A stretch of DNA of 64,000 nucleotides from Methylobacillus methanolivorans (GTDB lineage Bacteria; Pseudomonadota; Gammaproteobacteria; Burkholderiales; Methylophilaceae), in the NCBI RefSeq assembly GCF_020531845.1, contig NZ_JAJAVF010000003.1, forward strand, positions 1 through 64,000, given 5' to 3'. The stretch's first letter is position 1. Each line of letters opens with the position of its first letter. The notes beneath the pieces are model-generated. The model was given only the letters and a program-made list of their open reading frames with translations, was not told where the DNA came from and ran no database searches. Position numbers and translations under genes: made by a program. This document shows, one piece after another, positions 9,115 through 19,682 of this stretch.

Positions 9115-9801
9115 TTAGCTGAACAGCTTCTTCAGCCAGCCGAACACACCACCACTGCTTTGGGTACCCTTAGCAGCAGCACTGATTTCAGCAGCTGCTG
9201 CTGCTGGATCAGCTGCACCGTAGATAGCAGCGCCAGCAACAACGATGGTCGCGCCTGCATCAACCACTTGCTTAGCAGTAGTTGCCTTCACGCCACCTGC
9301 AACGGAAATATCCACGCCCAGGTTCAGACCTGATACCAGACCCAGGTCAGCGAAAGGAGTTTGACCAGCCGCTTGTTGGTCCAGACCAGTGTGAACGCCG
9401 ATGATGTGCGCACCCAGCTTAGCAACTTCCTTGGTACGAGCAGCCTTATCAACTACATTGATCAGGTCGATCTGTGCCTTCTTGCCGTACTTGTTAGCTA
9501 CATCAATTACACCCTTGATAGTGCCGATGTCAGCAGTACCCAATACGGTAACGATGTCAGCGCCAGCCTTGAAGAATGGCTCAGCTTCGTAGAAGCCAGC
9601 ATCCATAGTCTTCAGGTCAACCAAGATCTTGTTATTAGGGAACTTTGCGCGCAGAGTTTCCAGCAGTTTGATACCGTTGTACTTGATGCAGGGTGTACCG
9701 ATTTCAAGAATATCAACGTGTGGTGCAACAGTCGTAGCAAGTGCTACGGTCTGATCGAAATCTAGTGAATCTAATGCCATTTGAACTAATGGTTTTGCCA
9801 C
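9115..9801 (-). CDS. 3-hexulose-6-phosphate synthase
   Basis: This 228-residue protein of the orotidine-5'-phosphate decarboxylase/HPS fold starts with LVQMALDSLDFDQT and has EIGTPCIKYNG, the active-site strand ILVDLKTMDAG, QIDLINV, GVHTGLDQQ and AGGVKA. It condenses formaldehyde with ribulose 5-phosphate, the key assimilation step of ribulose monophosphate methylotrophs. The start is GTG with strong GGAGGA six bases upstream. It is about 18 residues longer than a minimal HPS: an alanine-rich helix (197-210) is followed by a Ser/Gly linker and the tail GVFGWLKKLFS. No phosphohexuloisomerase gene adjoins. It sits between hisC and hisB but has its own leader and terminator. Confidence 0.93.
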   Translation of the reverse strand: MAKPLVQMALDSLDFDQTVALATTVAPHVDILEIGTPCIKYNGIKLLETLRAKFPNNKILVDLKTMDAGFYEAEPFFKAGADIVTVLGTADIGTIKGVIDVANKYGKKAQIDLINVVDKAARTKEVAKLGAHIIGVHTGLDQQAAGQTPFADLGLVSGLNLGVDISVAGGVKATTAKQVVDAGATIVVAGAAIYGAADPAAAAAEISAAAKGTQSSGGVFGWLKKLFS

Positions 9802-9945
9802 GATGCTTCCTCCGCTTAATTACAGAATTATGATGTACTGACCGCGCTATGATACATTTTTTCCATTGATTAAGGGAAGTAATGGTGCACTATTCTCTTA
9901 ATTTATCGGGAAATCAACGCCATAGCCCGCTAATTGCGCCAGTTT
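9802..9945 (-). promoter_or_regulatory. hps leader and probable promoter region
   Basis: A 144-bp gap occurs between hisC and hps in a run where other gaps are mostly under 35 bp. It contains the strong ribosome binding site GGAGGA just before the GTG start and AT-rich stretches with a TATCAT -10 candidate near 9851-9856 (minus strand). No convincing -35 box was identified, so promoter placement is tentative. Confidence 0.45.
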
Positions 9946-11010
9946 TTAAGGGGTTAAAATCTCTTTTAATGCATCAACCAGGGCTTGCGACTGCATATCA
10001 GTACCAATAGTAATGCGCAGGAAATCACTGATACGTGCCGGCTTGCTGAAATGGCGTACGATGATGCTGCGCTCCCGCAAACTGGCAGCCAACTCTGCAC
10101 CACTACGCTCGCCATGCCGGGCAAAAATAAAATTGGCCGCAGAGGGTAGGACGACAAAGCCCAGGGCCTGCAATTCACGAATCAAGGCTTCTCTTGTCGT
10201 CATGACCTTGCGACAGGTCTCGTCAAAATAGGCCTTATCCTCAATCGCAGCAACTGCGCCACTGATGGCAAAACGATCCAGCGGATAGGAGTTAAAGCTA
10301 TCCTTGACCCGGATTAAGGCCTCGATCAAATGAGGCTGGCCAATTGCATAACCAACTCGCAAGCCTGCCAATGAGCGCGCCTTGGACAAGGTATGGGTCA
10401 CTAACAGATTGGGATACTTCACCACTAGGCCAACCGCAGACTCTGCGCCAAAATCGACATAGGCTTCGTCGATCACCACGACGGATTCTGTATTAGCATT
10501 GAGCAGGCGCTCAATCTCTACCAGCGGCAAACCACGGCCAGTGGGTGCATTCGGATTAGGGAAGATTATGCCGCCGTTTGGGCGCTGGTAATCAGCGACA
10601 TTGATCTCAAAGTCTTCACCCAAGGCCACCGTTTGGTAGTCTATGCCATACAAACCACAATAGACAGGGTAAAAGCTGTAGGTAATATCAGGAAAAAGGA
10701 TGGGCGCATCATGCTTGAGCAAGGCCTGGAAAGTATGCGCTAACACCTCATCAGAACCATTGCCAACAAACACATGGGTAGCAGGCACATCGTAAAACTG
10801 AGCCACGGCTTGCACCAAGCGTTCTGACGTTGGATCAGGGTAGAGGCGCAAACTATCACCAACCTCCGCCTCAAGTGCAGCAAGCACTTTGGGGCTGGGC
10901 CCATAGGGATTTTCGTTGGTATTGAGCTTGACCAGATTAGCCAGTTTGGGCTGCTCCCCAGGGACATAGGGAGTTAGCTCATGAACAACCTTGCTCCAGA
11001 ACTTGCTCAA
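9946..11010 (-). CDS. hisC: Histidinol-phosphate aminotransferase
   Basis: The 354-residue PLP enzyme of fold type I shows [43 protein letters not shown] and the PLP-lysine segment [17 protein letters not shown]. It transaminates imidazole acetol phosphate. The start is TTG, two bases after the hisD stop, so its translation is probably coupled to hisD. Confidence 0.96.
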   Translation of the reverse strand: MSKFWSKVVHELTPYVPGEQPKLANLVKLNTNENPYGPSPKVLAALEAEVGDSLRLYPDPTSERLVQAVAQFYDVPATHVFVGNGSDEVLAHTFQALLKHDAPILFPDITYSFYPVYCGLYGIDYQTVALGEDFEINVADYQRPNGGIIFPNPNAPTGRGLPLVEIERLLNANTESVVVIDEAYVDFGAESAVGLVVKYPNLLVTHTLSKARSLAGLRVGYAIGQPHLIEALIRVKDSFNSYPLDRFAISGAVAAIEDKAYFDETCRKVMTTREALIRELQALGFVVLPSAANFIFARHGERSGAELAASLRERSIIVRHFSKPARISDFLRITIGTDMQSQALVDALKEILTP

Positions 11011-11012
11011 GA

Positions 11013-12320
11013 TCAGCCTTTCAAACGAAATTCAGCCGAGCGGGCATGAGCTTGCAAGCCTTCGCCATATGCCAAAGTAGCAGCTACCCGTCCCAGTTTC
11101 TGTGCACCGGCGCTGGAAACCATGATTAAGCTAGAACGCTTCTGAAAATCGTAAACACCTAAAGGCGAGGAAAAGCGTGCAGTACGCGATGTCGGCAATA
11201 CGTGGTTAGGACCAGCACAGTAATCGCCCAAAGCCTCGCAGGTATCGCGCCCCATGAAAATTGCACCGGCGTGACGGATTTTCTTGCTGTATGCCAGCGG
11301 TTCATCCACCGATAACTCCAAGTGCTCTGGCGCAATATAGTTGGCAATCTCGGCCGCCTGCTCAAGATCCTTCACTTGGATCAAGGCGCCACGATTTTGT
11401 AGCGATGTGCGGATGATTTCCTTGCGCGGCATTTCCTCGACCAGCTTTTCAATGCTGGCTTGCACAGCGTCAAGGAACGCAGCATCAGGCGAAAGCAAGA
11501 TAGCTTGTGCCAATTCGTCGTGCTCGGCCTGGGAGAACAAGTCCATCGCTACCCAGTCCGGGTTGGTCTTGCCATCACAAATAACCAAGATTTCAGAAGG
11601 ACCCGCCACCATGTCGATACCTACCACGCCAAATACACGGCGCTTGGCGGCGGCCACGTAGGCATTACCAGGGCCAACGATCTTGTCGACTTGCGGCACC
11701 GTTTCCGTGCCATAGGCCAATGCCCCCACAGCCTGGGCACCACCGATACAGAACACACGGTCAACACCACAAACAGCGGCAGCAGCTAGCACCAGTTGAT
11801 TCTTCTCACCACCTGGTGTCGGCACCACCATGATGAGCTCTTGCACACCCGCCACCTTGGCAGGGATGGCATTCATCAATACTGATGACGGATAAGCCGC
11901 CTTGCCACCCGGCACATAGAGACCAACGCGATCTAAGGCCGTCACCTGCTGGCCCAACAACGTGCCATCTTCCTCGGTATAAGTCCAGGAAGCCATCAGT
12001 TGTTTCTCGTGATAGGTACGCACACGTTCAGCCGCGTGTTGCAGCGCATCTCGCTGCTCAGCAGGCAATCCAGCCAGCGCGGCTTGCAGCTCATCATGAG
12101 CAATTTCAAGCTGCGACATTGATTGTGCAGATTGCGCCTCCAGACGATCAAAGCGCTGGGTATACTCCAGCACCGCAACATCGCCACGAGTTTTGACATT
12201 ACGCAGGATATCGGCCACCACGTTGTCTATTTGGTCATCTTGCGCAGTCTCGAATGCAAGCAAGGCCTTCAGGTCTTGATCAAAGCTCGCATCGTTAGTA
12301 GAAAAACGTCTGATATTCAT
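11013..12320 (-). CDS. hisD: Histidinol dehydrogenase
   Basis: This 435-residue zinc enzyme contains [48 protein letters not shown], the metal-binding [10 protein letters not shown] and APEHLEL, and GPNHVLPTS. It oxidises histidinol to histidine in two NAD-dependent steps. It starts 12 nt after the hisG stop, with an ATG. Confidence 0.97.
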   Translation of the reverse strand: MNIRRFSTNDASFDQDLKALLAFETAQDDQIDNVVADILRNVKTRGDVAVLEYTQRFDRLEAQSAQSMSQLEIAHDELQAALAGLPAEQRDALQHAAERVRTYHEKQLMASWTYTEEDGTLLGQQVTALDRVGLYVPGGKAAYPSSVLMNAIPAKVAGVQELIMVVPTPGGEKNQLVLAAAAVCGVDRVFCIGGAQAVGALAYGTETVPQVDKIVGPGNAYVAAAKRRVFGVVGIDMVAGPSEILVICDGKTNPDWVAMDLFSQAEHDELAQAILLSPDAAFLDAVQASIEKLVEEMPRKEIIRTSLQNRGALIQVKDLEQAAEIANYIAPEHLELSVDEPLAYSKKIRHAGAIFMGRDTCEALGDYCAGPNHVLPTSRTARFSSPLGVYDFQKRSSLIMVSSAGAQKLGRVAATLAYGEGLQAHARSAEFRLKG

Positions 12321-12332
12321 GATTTCAACCTG

Positions 12333-12977
12333 TTATTGATTGGCCGCTACGGCCTTGGCAAACGCATCCATGATGGGCTGCAACTGGTCGCGCTTGAGTT
12401 TGAGCGACGCCTGGTTCACAACGAGGCGCGAACTGATGTCGGTAATTTCTTCCACTGCCTTGAGATTATTGGCACGCAAAGTGCCGCCAGTGCTCACCAA
12501 ATCCACGATAGCATCGGCAAGGCCTACCAAGGGTCCCAGCTCCATAGAGCCATAGAGCTTGATCAGGTCGACATGCATGCCCTTGGCAGCAAAATGCTCA
12601 CGGGCAGTCTTCACGTACTTGGTCACCACCTTAAGACGCGCACCGCGACGAATAGAACCGAAATAATCAAAATCCTCGCGCACCGCCACCATCATGCGGC
12701 AACGCGCAATGTTCAGGTCCAACGGCTGGTACAAACCATCCCCACCATGTTCATCCAGCACATCCTTGCCAGCGATCCCCAAATCGGCAGCACCGTATTG
12801 CACATAGGTCGGCACATCGGTAGCACGCACGATGATCAGGCGCACATCAGGGCGATTGGTCGGCAGGATCAGCTTACGGGATGCTTCCGGGTCTTCAAGC
12901 GCAGTAATACCTGCCGCCGCAAGCAAGGGTGTGGTTTCCTCGAAAATGCGACCCTTGGAAAGGGCGATAGTAATCAT
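12333..12977 (-). CDS. hisG: ATP phosphoribosyltransferase, short form
   Basis: The 214-residue enzyme begins [18 protein letters not shown] and ends without the about 80-residue C-terminal regulatory domain of long-form HisG. It carries [21 protein letters not shown] and the phosphoribosyl pyrophosphate loop [18 protein letters not shown]. Short HisG proteins need the HisRS-like regulatory partner HisZ, which is not in this window. It catalyses the first committed step of histidine synthesis and follows murA by 15 nt. Confidence 0.95.
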   Translation of the reverse strand: MITIALSKGRIFEETTPLLAAAGITALEDPEASRKLILPTNRPDVRLIIVRATDVPTYVQYGAADLGIAGKDVLDEHGGDGLYQPLDLNIARCRMMVAVREDFDYFGSIRRGARLKVVTKYVKTAREHFAAKGMHVDLIKLYGSMELGPLVGLADAIVDLVSTGGTLRANNLKAVEEITDISSRLVVNQASLKLKRDQLQPIMDAFAKAVAANQ

Positions 12978-12992
12978 TGCTGTCTTTCTTGG

Positions 12993-14267
<1,275 letters not shown>

Positions 14268-14585
14268 TTATGCCTGGGCTTCCTGCAATAGTTTTTGCAA
14301 TTCACCTTGCTGGTACAGGTCGCGCATGATGTCTGCACCACCAATGAATTCGCCCTTGATGTACAACTGCGGGATAGTCGGCCAGTTGGCATAGACCTTA
14401 ATGCCCTCGCGGATGGCGGGATCAGCCAACACATCAATCGCGACAAAATCCTTCAGGCCACTGGCTTGCAGAATTTGTACGGCCAGGCCAGAAAAACCAC
14501 ATTGTGGGAATTTTGGACTGCCCTTCATGTAAAGCACTACCGGGTTACTTGTGACCTGGCTCTTGATCAGTTCTTGCGTATCCAT
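14268..14585 (-). CDS. grxD: Monothiol glutaredoxin (Grx4/GrxD type)
   Basis: This 105-residue protein contains the CGFS signature (PKFPQCGFSG, Cys29), KVYANWPTIPQLYI and FIGGADIM of the Grx4 family. Such proteins carry a shared [2Fe-2S] cluster and form heterodimers with BolA proteins. The immediately upstream gene encodes a BolA-family protein, which supports a joint role in Fe-S or iron homeostasis. Confidence 0.95.
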   Translation of the reverse strand: MDTQELIKSQVTSNPVVLYMKGSPKFPQCGFSGLAVQILQASGLKDFVAIDVLADPAIREGIKVYANWPTIPQLYIKGEFIGGADIMRDLYQQGELQKLLQEAQA

Positions 14586-14615
14586 ATTGTTTCCTTCAAA
14601 TAAAATCGGTTGCCA

Positions 14616-14867
14616 TCACAGCGTGGCATTGAGTTTGGCCCAGGCTTCCGGGGTAAATGTACGCATGGACAAGGCGTGAATTTCCTCGCGCATGCGCTCT
14701 CCCAACGCCTGATAGACAAGTTGATGCTGTTGCACCATGTTCTTGCCCGCGAACAACGGGCTGACAATGACAGCCTCAAAATGCTGTCCGTCGTCACCCA
14801 ACACCTGCACATGATCACAAGCCAGGCCTTGGGTAATGTAGTTCTTTAATGCTTCTGCACTTAACAC
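14616..14867 (-). CDS. ibaG: BolA-family protein (IbaG/YrbA type)
   Basis: With the GTG start at 14867 (GAGG upstream, 2 nt after the permease stop) the protein is 83 residues: an N-terminal helix, then VQVLGDDGQHFEAVIVSPLF, MVQQHQLVYQALGERM and HALSMRTFTPEAW. This is the BolA helix-turn fold with a conserved His. An upstream extension is open in frame but overlaps the permease gene and matches nothing in the family. The neighbours murA and mla fit ibaG placement. Confidence 0.9.
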   Translation of the reverse strand: MLSAEALKNYITQGLACDHVQVLGDDGQHFEAVIVSPLFAGKNMVQQHQLVYQALGERMREEIHALSMRTFTPEAWAKLNATL

Positions 14868-14869
14868 GT

Positions 14870-15649
14870 TCAGCCTCGTAATTTGTAGCCAGATTTCAGC
14901 ATCTGTAAAGTAATGAATGATAGGGCAAAAAAGCATCCACCCACAACGCCCAGGCTGATATAAGGCGAAATATCACCCACGCCGAAAAAGCCGTAACGAA
15001 AGCCATCAATCATGTAGAAAAACGGGTTGAGGTGCGATACCTGCTGCCAAAATGGCGGCAAGGAATGTATCGAGTAAAACACTCCTGACAGGAATGAAAG
15101 CGGCATGATGACAAAATTCTGGAACGCAGCCATCTGGTCGAACTTCTCTGCCCAGATACCGGCAATGATGCCAAAAGTACCGAGCAAGCCACTGCCCAAC
15201 ACAGCAAACGTCAATATCCAGCCAGGGTGTGTCACGGGCAGATCAATAAAGATCATCGACACTAGGTAAATACCCAAGCCGACCACCAGGCCCCGAATGA
15301 TCGAAGCTGCCAGAAAAGCAAGATACATTCCCAGATAGGAAATCGGCGTAAGCAAGATAAAAATCAGATTACCCATGACCTTGGACTGGATCAGGCTAGA
15401 TGAGCTATTGGCAAAGGCATTCTGCAATAGCGACATCATGATCAGTCCAGGAATAAGAAAAGCCGTGTAGCCCACCCCAGGATACACCTGCACCCGCCCC
15501 TCCAGCACATGCGAGAAAATCAGCAGATAAAGCAATGCCGTCATGACCGGGGCCGCCACCGTCTGGAAGCTCACACGCCAGAAACGCAGCAACTCTTTCT
15601 TGAACAAAGTCCATGGGCCGCGCAGATTATGCTTGATCAGGCCGTTCAT
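14870..15649 (-). CDS. ABC-2 type transporter permease (YadH-like)
   Basis: The 259-residue membrane protein has six hydrophobic segments and ABC-2 family features (FKKELLRFWRVSFQT, PGLIMMSLLQNAFANSSSSL, FQNFVIMPLSFLSGVFYS). It pairs with the ATPase gene upstream, whose stop overlaps its start. The substrate cannot be read from sequence; it is probably an exporter. The pair is inserted between mlaB and ibaG. Confidence 0.9.
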   Translation of the reverse strand: MNGLIKHNLRGPWTLFKKELLRFWRVSFQTVAAPVMTALLYLLIFSHVLEGRVQVYPGVGYTAFLIPGLIMMSLLQNAFANSSSSLIQSKVMGNLIFILLTPISYLGMYLAFLAASIIRGLVVGLGIYLVSMIFIDLPVTHPGWILTFAVLGSGLLGTFGIIAGIWAEKFDQMAAFQNFVIMPLSFLSGVFYSIHSLPPFWQQVSHLNPFFYMIDGFRYGFFGVGDISPYISLGVVGGCFFALSFITLQMLKSGYKLRG

Positions 15650-16542
15650 CAGCTCACGATCTCCACGAACACATCTTCAAGATCGGCTTCGATCAATTGC
15701 ATATCCTCTACTGCCACACCTGCAAGCCTTAATTCAGCCAAGATGGATTCCAGTTGCGCCACTTCGGTCAGCGCGAGCACATAAGTATCGCCTTGCTGGT
15801 CACGCGCCAGCGGCAGCAAAATTGCGGGCAAGGCGGCAGAAAGCTTGAGGCGCAAACGCTTGCCGGGTACGCGATTCAAGAGGTTACGCGTACTATCCAA
15901 CGCCACGATTTCACCTTGCTTCATCATGGCAATACGGCTACAGAGTGTCTCCGCTTCTTCCAGATAGTGTGTCGTCAGAATGATAGTATGGCCTTCGCGA
16001 TTCAAGCGGCGAATGAACTCCCACATGCTTTGGCGCAACTCGACGTCCACGCCTGCAGTTGGCTCATCCAGCACAATGACGGGAGGTTTATGCGCCAAGG
16101 CCTGGCCGATCAATGCCCTGCGCTTCATGCCTCCAGACAAGCGACGCATATTGACATGCGCCTTGTCTGCCAGCCCGAGTGATTCGATGATTTCATCCAC
16201 CCAGGCATCGTTGCTGCGTCCCTTGCCGAAATAGCCAGCCTGGAAACGCAACATTTCACGCACATTGAAAAACGGGTCAAACACCAGCTCTTGAGGCACC
16301 ACCCCTAAGGCCTGTCTCGCTTGGGCATATTGGCTATTGACGTCAAATCCCATGACTTGCAATTGCCCGCTGGTAGGGCGAAGTAACCCTGCTAACAGAT
16401 TAATCAGGGTAGATTTTCCCGCACCATTCGGGCCCAGCAACGCAAAAAATTCGCCTTGCTCGATAGACAAGTCTATCCCTTTTAGCGCATGTAAATCGCC
16501 AAAACGCTTGTGCACCTGCTGAATATTGATTGCGGGAATCAT
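15649..16542 (-). CDS. ABC transporter ATP-binding protein (YadG-like)
   Basis: This 297-residue protein has Walker A LGPNGAGKST, signature LSGGMKRR, Walker B PVIVLDEPTAGVD and the switch His in ILTTHYLEEAE, then a C-terminal extension of about 70 residues seen in DrrA/YadG-type ATPases. The ATG at 16540-16542 is chosen over a longer frame because family members start at MIPAINIQQVHK. No clear ribosome binding site precedes it; a hairpin lies there instead. Confidence 0.9.
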   Translation of the reverse strand: MIPAINIQQVHKRFGDLHALKGIDLSIEQGEFFALLGPNGAGKSTLINLLAGLLRPTSGQLQVMGFDVNSQYAQARQALGVVPQELVFDPFFNVREMLRFQAGYFGKGRSNDAWVDEIIESLGLADKAHVNMRRLSGGMKRRALIGQALAHKPPVIVLDEPTAGVDVELRQSMWEFIRRLNREGHTIILTTHYLEEAETLCSRIAMMKQGEIVALDSTRNLLNRVPGKRLRLKLSAALPAILLPLARDQQGDTYVLALTEVAQLESILAELRLAGVAVEDMQLIEADLEDVFVEIVS

Positions 16543-16553
16543 GAATAGAAATT

Positions 16554-16567
16554 GGGGCCGAAGCCCC
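16554..16567 (-). promoter_or_regulatory. GGGGC-TTCG-GCCCC hairpin between mlaB and the ABC genes
   Basis: The minus-strand RNA would fold into a 5-bp GC stem capped by a TTCG tetraloop, 5 nt after the mlaB stop and 11 nt before the ATPase start. The following AATTTCTATTC is only moderately T-rich. It may be a weak terminator or attenuator, or an mRNA processing barrier. Confidence 0.5.
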
Positions 16568-16572
16568 AAAAC

Positions 16573-16878
16573 TCAATGGCTGTGGCTAACGCCTGATTGT
16601 GGAATCAACTCTAGCACGCCATATAGCGTCGCCAAGCTGACAAGATTGGCTGGCAAATTGACCAGCTTGATATTGGCCTTATTCGCGGCAGCATGACGTA
16701 GCCACTCAAAGATCAGGCTGAGTGCCACGGTATCCACCTCTACCACCTGGGCAAGATCAACCTCCAGTGCAGCAGGCATCTGCAAAGCCTTGCTTTCAGC
16801 CAGCAACACATCGACCTGATTGATGGTCATATCACCGCTGATTAGCCAGCGACTTCCTTGTTGTTGAATCTGTGCCAA
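16573..16878 (-). CDS. mlaB: STAS-domain protein MlaB
   Basis: The 101-residue STAS domain shows LISGDMTINQVDVLL and ALEVDLAQVVEVDTVALSLIFEWLRHA, the threonine/serine loop of the anti-anti-sigma fold. In the Mla complex MlaB binds the MlaF ATPase and supports its activity. It is the last mla gene, 14 nt after mlaC. Confidence 0.88.
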   Translation of the reverse strand: MAQIQQQGSRWLISGDMTINQVDVLLAESKALQMPAALEVDLAQVVEVDTVALSLIFEWLRHAAANKANIKLVNLPANLVSLATLYGVLELIPQSGVSHSH

Positions 16879-16892
16879 GTTCTACTCTTCGT

Positions 16893-17501
16893 TTACTTGT
16901 TGGATTCCTGATTCTTGGCAGCCAGCTTCTGGATCAAACCATCCAGGCCACCTTGACGAATCTCGTTGCTAAATTGACCGCGATAGTTGGTCACCAGGCT
17001 GACGCCTTCAATCGTGATGTCATATACCTTCCAGCTTTCGCCATTTTTTTCCAGACTGTAATCCACAGCAACAGGCTGACCACCGGGTTGGAGAATCTGG
17101 GTTTTCACGGTCACATCGGTGTCACTAGGCTGCGCACGAAATGGCTTGTATTCAATGGTCTGGTTGCGATATTTAGACAGTGCAGTGGCATAGGTGCGTA
17201 GCAACAAGCTGCGGAACTCTTCCTGGAAAGCCTTCTTCTGCTCAGCAGAAGCCTTACCCCAAGCCTTGCCCAGCACCAAGCGCGACACACGGTCAAAGTT
17301 AAAGTTAGGCAGGATTTTTTCTTCTGCCAATGCAAAAATCTTGCTTTGGTTACCGGCCTGGATGTCCTTATCCTGCTTCACGACAGCAAGCACATCTTCC
17401 GCTGTTTTCTTTACCAAGGCATCAGGTGCTATTTCTGCCATCGCCAGATTTGCGCAACCGACAAACGCCATTGCGACCATCCACTTCATCATCTTTTGCA
17501 T
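16893..17501 (-). CDS. mlaC: Periplasmic phospholipid-binding protein MlaC
   Basis: This 202-residue protein has a cleavable signal peptide (MVAMAFVGCANLAMA) and the Tol-Ttg2 domain with the typical ILPNFNFDRVSRLVLGKAW and FRSLLLRTYATALSKY. It shuttles phospholipids between the outer-membrane lipoprotein and the inner-membrane MlaFEDB complex. GGAG lies five bases before the ATG. Confidence 0.95.
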   Translation of the reverse strand: MQKMMKWMVAMAFVGCANLAMAEIAPDALVKKTAEDVLAVVKQDKDIQAGNQSKIFALAEEKILPNFNFDRVSRLVLGKAWGKASAEQKKAFQEEFRSLLLRTYATALSKYRNQTIEYKPFRAQPSDTDVTVKTQILQPGGQPVAVDYSLEKNGESWKVYDITIEGVSLVTNYRGQFSNEIRQGGLDGLIQKLAAKNQESNK

Positions 17502-17532
17502 ACTTACTCCGCCTCTTTAGTTATCGCTCGAC

Positions 17533-18000
17533 TTACTTGTCGTCTGATTCCGATGCCTTGCTGTAGAGGAACTGGCTGATCATCTTTTCCAGCACTACAG
17601 CATCTTGTGTCTTGCTGAACTTGTCACCATTCTGCAGCATCTTGTCATCACCACCGGCTTCCAGGCCGATGTACTGCTCACCCAGCAAGCCAGCAGTATA
17701 GATATTGGCAAACGTATCCTTGGGGAAAGGATACCGTTTGTCGACCTTGACTGTCACCAGCGCTTCATACGTCTCGGGATCGAACTTGATACTGTCTACA
17801 CGCCCAACCACCACACCAGCACTTTTCACCGGTGCACGTGGCTTGAGACTACCAATATTCTCAAAAGCTCCCGTCACACTGTAGGTTTCCCCCAAGGTAG
17901 CGCTATTAAAATTACCTACTTTCAAAGCCAAACCAAACAGTGCAGCAGCACCTGCTGCAACAAAAACACCGACCCAAAGATCAATTGTTGTACGTTCCAT
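17533..18000 (-). CDS. mlaD: Outer-membrane lipid asymmetry protein MlaD (MCE domain)
   Basis: The 155-residue protein has one N-terminal membrane helix and an MCE domain (YSVTGAFENIGSLKPRAPVKSAGVVVGRV, TAGLLGEQYIGLEAGG). MlaD forms a hexameric ring on the periplasmic side of MlaE. GGAGA precedes the ATG. It sits between mlaE and mlaC. Confidence 0.95.
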   Translation of the reverse strand: MERTTIDLWVGVFVAAGAAALFGLALKVGNFNSATLGETYSVTGAFENIGSLKPRAPVKSAGVVVGRVDSIKFDPETYEALVTVKVDKRYPFPKDTFANIYTAGLLGEQYIGLEAGGDDKMLQNGDKFSKTQDAVVLEKMISQFLYSKASESDDK

Positions 18001-18021
18001 CTTTTCTCCAGTGTGTTGCGT

Positions 18022-18813
18022 TTACGCAACAATCATGAACGAAGTCATTACAAAATCAAGACCCAACACTGCCAGTGATGAATTCACCACAGTGCGCGTC
18101 GTCGCACGGCTAACACCTTCTGCCGTCGGCGGCGCATCAAACCCTTCAAACAAGGCGATCATGGTACAAGCGATGCCAAACACTACACTCTTGATCACCC
18201 CATTCACAATATCTTCACGCCAATCCACGCTAGCCTGCATTTGTGACCAGAATGCACCAGCATCAACACCTATCAGTGGTACTGCCACGAGGTAACCTCC
18301 CAGCACGCCCACCATGGAAAACAAGGCTGCTAGCAAAGGCATTGAAATAACGCCAGCCCAGAATCGCGGAGCCACCACGCGCCCGACTGGGCTCACCGCC
18401 ATCATCTCCATCGCAGATAACTGCTCGGTAGCCTTCATCAGGCCGATTTCCGCAGTAATCGCTGTTCCGGCACGACCGGCAAACAAGAGTGCCGTCACTA
18501 CTGGCCCCAGTTCACGCACCAGCGACAAGGCCACCAACACACCGATAGCCTCGGAAGAGCCATAACGCTGCAAGGTGTTGTAACCCTGCAACGCCAGCAC
18601 CATACCGACAAAAAATGCCGACACCAGGATAATAATCAACGACAGCACACCCGTCGCATAAATCTCGCGTATGGTCAGGTGCAAGCGCCGGAAGCTTTCG
18701 CCCGAATAGATCAGCACATAAAAGAAAAAGCGCAAGCTGGAGCCGAAGCGCCAGATACGATCAATGACGCGGTGGCCGATACCACGCAACACATTCGCCA
18801 CTGCACTAAACAT
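18022..18813 (-). CDS. mlaE: Phospholipid ABC transporter permease MlaE
   Basis: The permease of about 263 residues carries the MlaE family sequence RELGPVVTALLFAGRAGTAITAE and ATEQLSAMEMMAVSPV, with about five membrane segments. The ATG at 18811-18813 follows GGAG at a spacing of 5, while the frame's earlier GTG abuts the Shine-Dalgarno sequence. It overlaps the 3' end of mlaF by 8 nt. Confidence 0.95.
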   Translation of the reverse strand: MFSAVANVLRGIGHRVIDRIWRFGSSLRFFFYVLIYSGESFRRLHLTIREIYATGVLSLIIILVSAFFVGMVLALQGYNTLQRYGSSEAIGVLVALSLVRELGPVVTALLFAGRAGTAITAEIGLMKATEQLSAMEMMAVSPVGRVVAPRFWAGVISMPLLAALFSMVGVLGGYLVAVPLIGVDAGAFWSQMQASVDWREDIVNGVIKSVVFGIACTMIALFEGFDAPPTAEGVSRATTRTVVNSSLAVLGLDFVMTSFMIVA

Positions 18814-19612
18814 TCGCACTCCTCAAGATATCCTGCCTGTAGTCAGGGGCTGCATAGTGGAAAGGCACAGGGCCATCGACTTCACCATGTACAAATTGGT
18901 GAACAAATGGCAACTCGGATTTGCGCAGATCCTCTGGAGAGCCCTCTGCAGCCACCACACCATCAGCGACAAAATATACATAATCAGCAAAGGCAAACAC
19001 CTCCTCCACATCATGCGTGACAATGATGGAGGTGGCACCCAACGCATCATTGAGGCTGCGGATCAGGTTACAGGTCACCGCCATCGAAATTGGATCCAAG
19101 CCAGCAAACGGCTCGTCATACATGATGATGGATGGATCAAGCGCTACAGCACGTGCCAACGCCACACGTCGCGCCATGCCACCGGAAAGCTCAGTCGCCT
19201 TGAGATCACGTGCGCCACGCAGCCCAACAGCATTAAGCTTCATCATGACCAAATCGCGGATCATGGATTCCGGCAGATCAGTATGCTCTCGAATGGGAAA
19301 AGCCACATTCTCATACACGGAGAGATCAGTGAACAAAGCGCCTTGCTGAAATAGCATACCCATCTTGCGGCGCAATGCATGCAGGCCCTTGCGATCCTGC
19401 TCATGCACCACCTTGCCGGTCACCCGCACCTCACCACCCGATGGCTTCAACTGCCCACCGATCAAGCGTAACAGCGTAGTCTTACCACTGCCGCTCCCAC
19501 CCATGATGGCTACCACCTTGCCACGCGGGAACTTCATGTTGATCCCTTTGTGCAGCAGGCGCGTTTTGTATCCAAAAGATAAGTTGTCGATTTCGACGAT
19601 GTTGTCGCTCAT
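18806..19612 (-). CDS. mlaF: Phospholipid ABC transporter ATPase MlaF
   Basis: The 268-residue ATPase shows Walker A GGSGSGKTT, signature LSGGMARRVALARA and Walker B SIIMYDEPFAGLDP. It energises MlaE for lipid transport that keeps the outer membrane asymmetric. It is the first gene of the long minus-strand run, so the operon promoter should lie in 19613-19680. Confidence 0.95.
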   Translation of the reverse strand: MSDNIVEIDNLSFGYKTRLLHKGINMKFPRGKVVAIMGGSGSGKTTLLRLIGGQLKPSGGEVRVTGKVVHEQDRKGLHALRRKMGMLFQQGALFTDLSVYENVAFPIREHTDLPESMIRDLVMMKLNAVGLRGARDLKATELSGGMARRVALARAVALDPSIIMYDEPFAGLDPISMAVTCNLIRSLNDALGATSIIVTHDVEEVFAFADYVYFVADGVVAAEGSPEDLRKSELPFVHQFVHGEVDGPVPFHYAAPDYRQDILRSANV

Positions 19613-19682
19613 GATCGCTACTTTTTTGATTAGCCGACTATTTTAATGCAAAAGCGCTCGAGTTCATAACGCTGAAAAAGTA

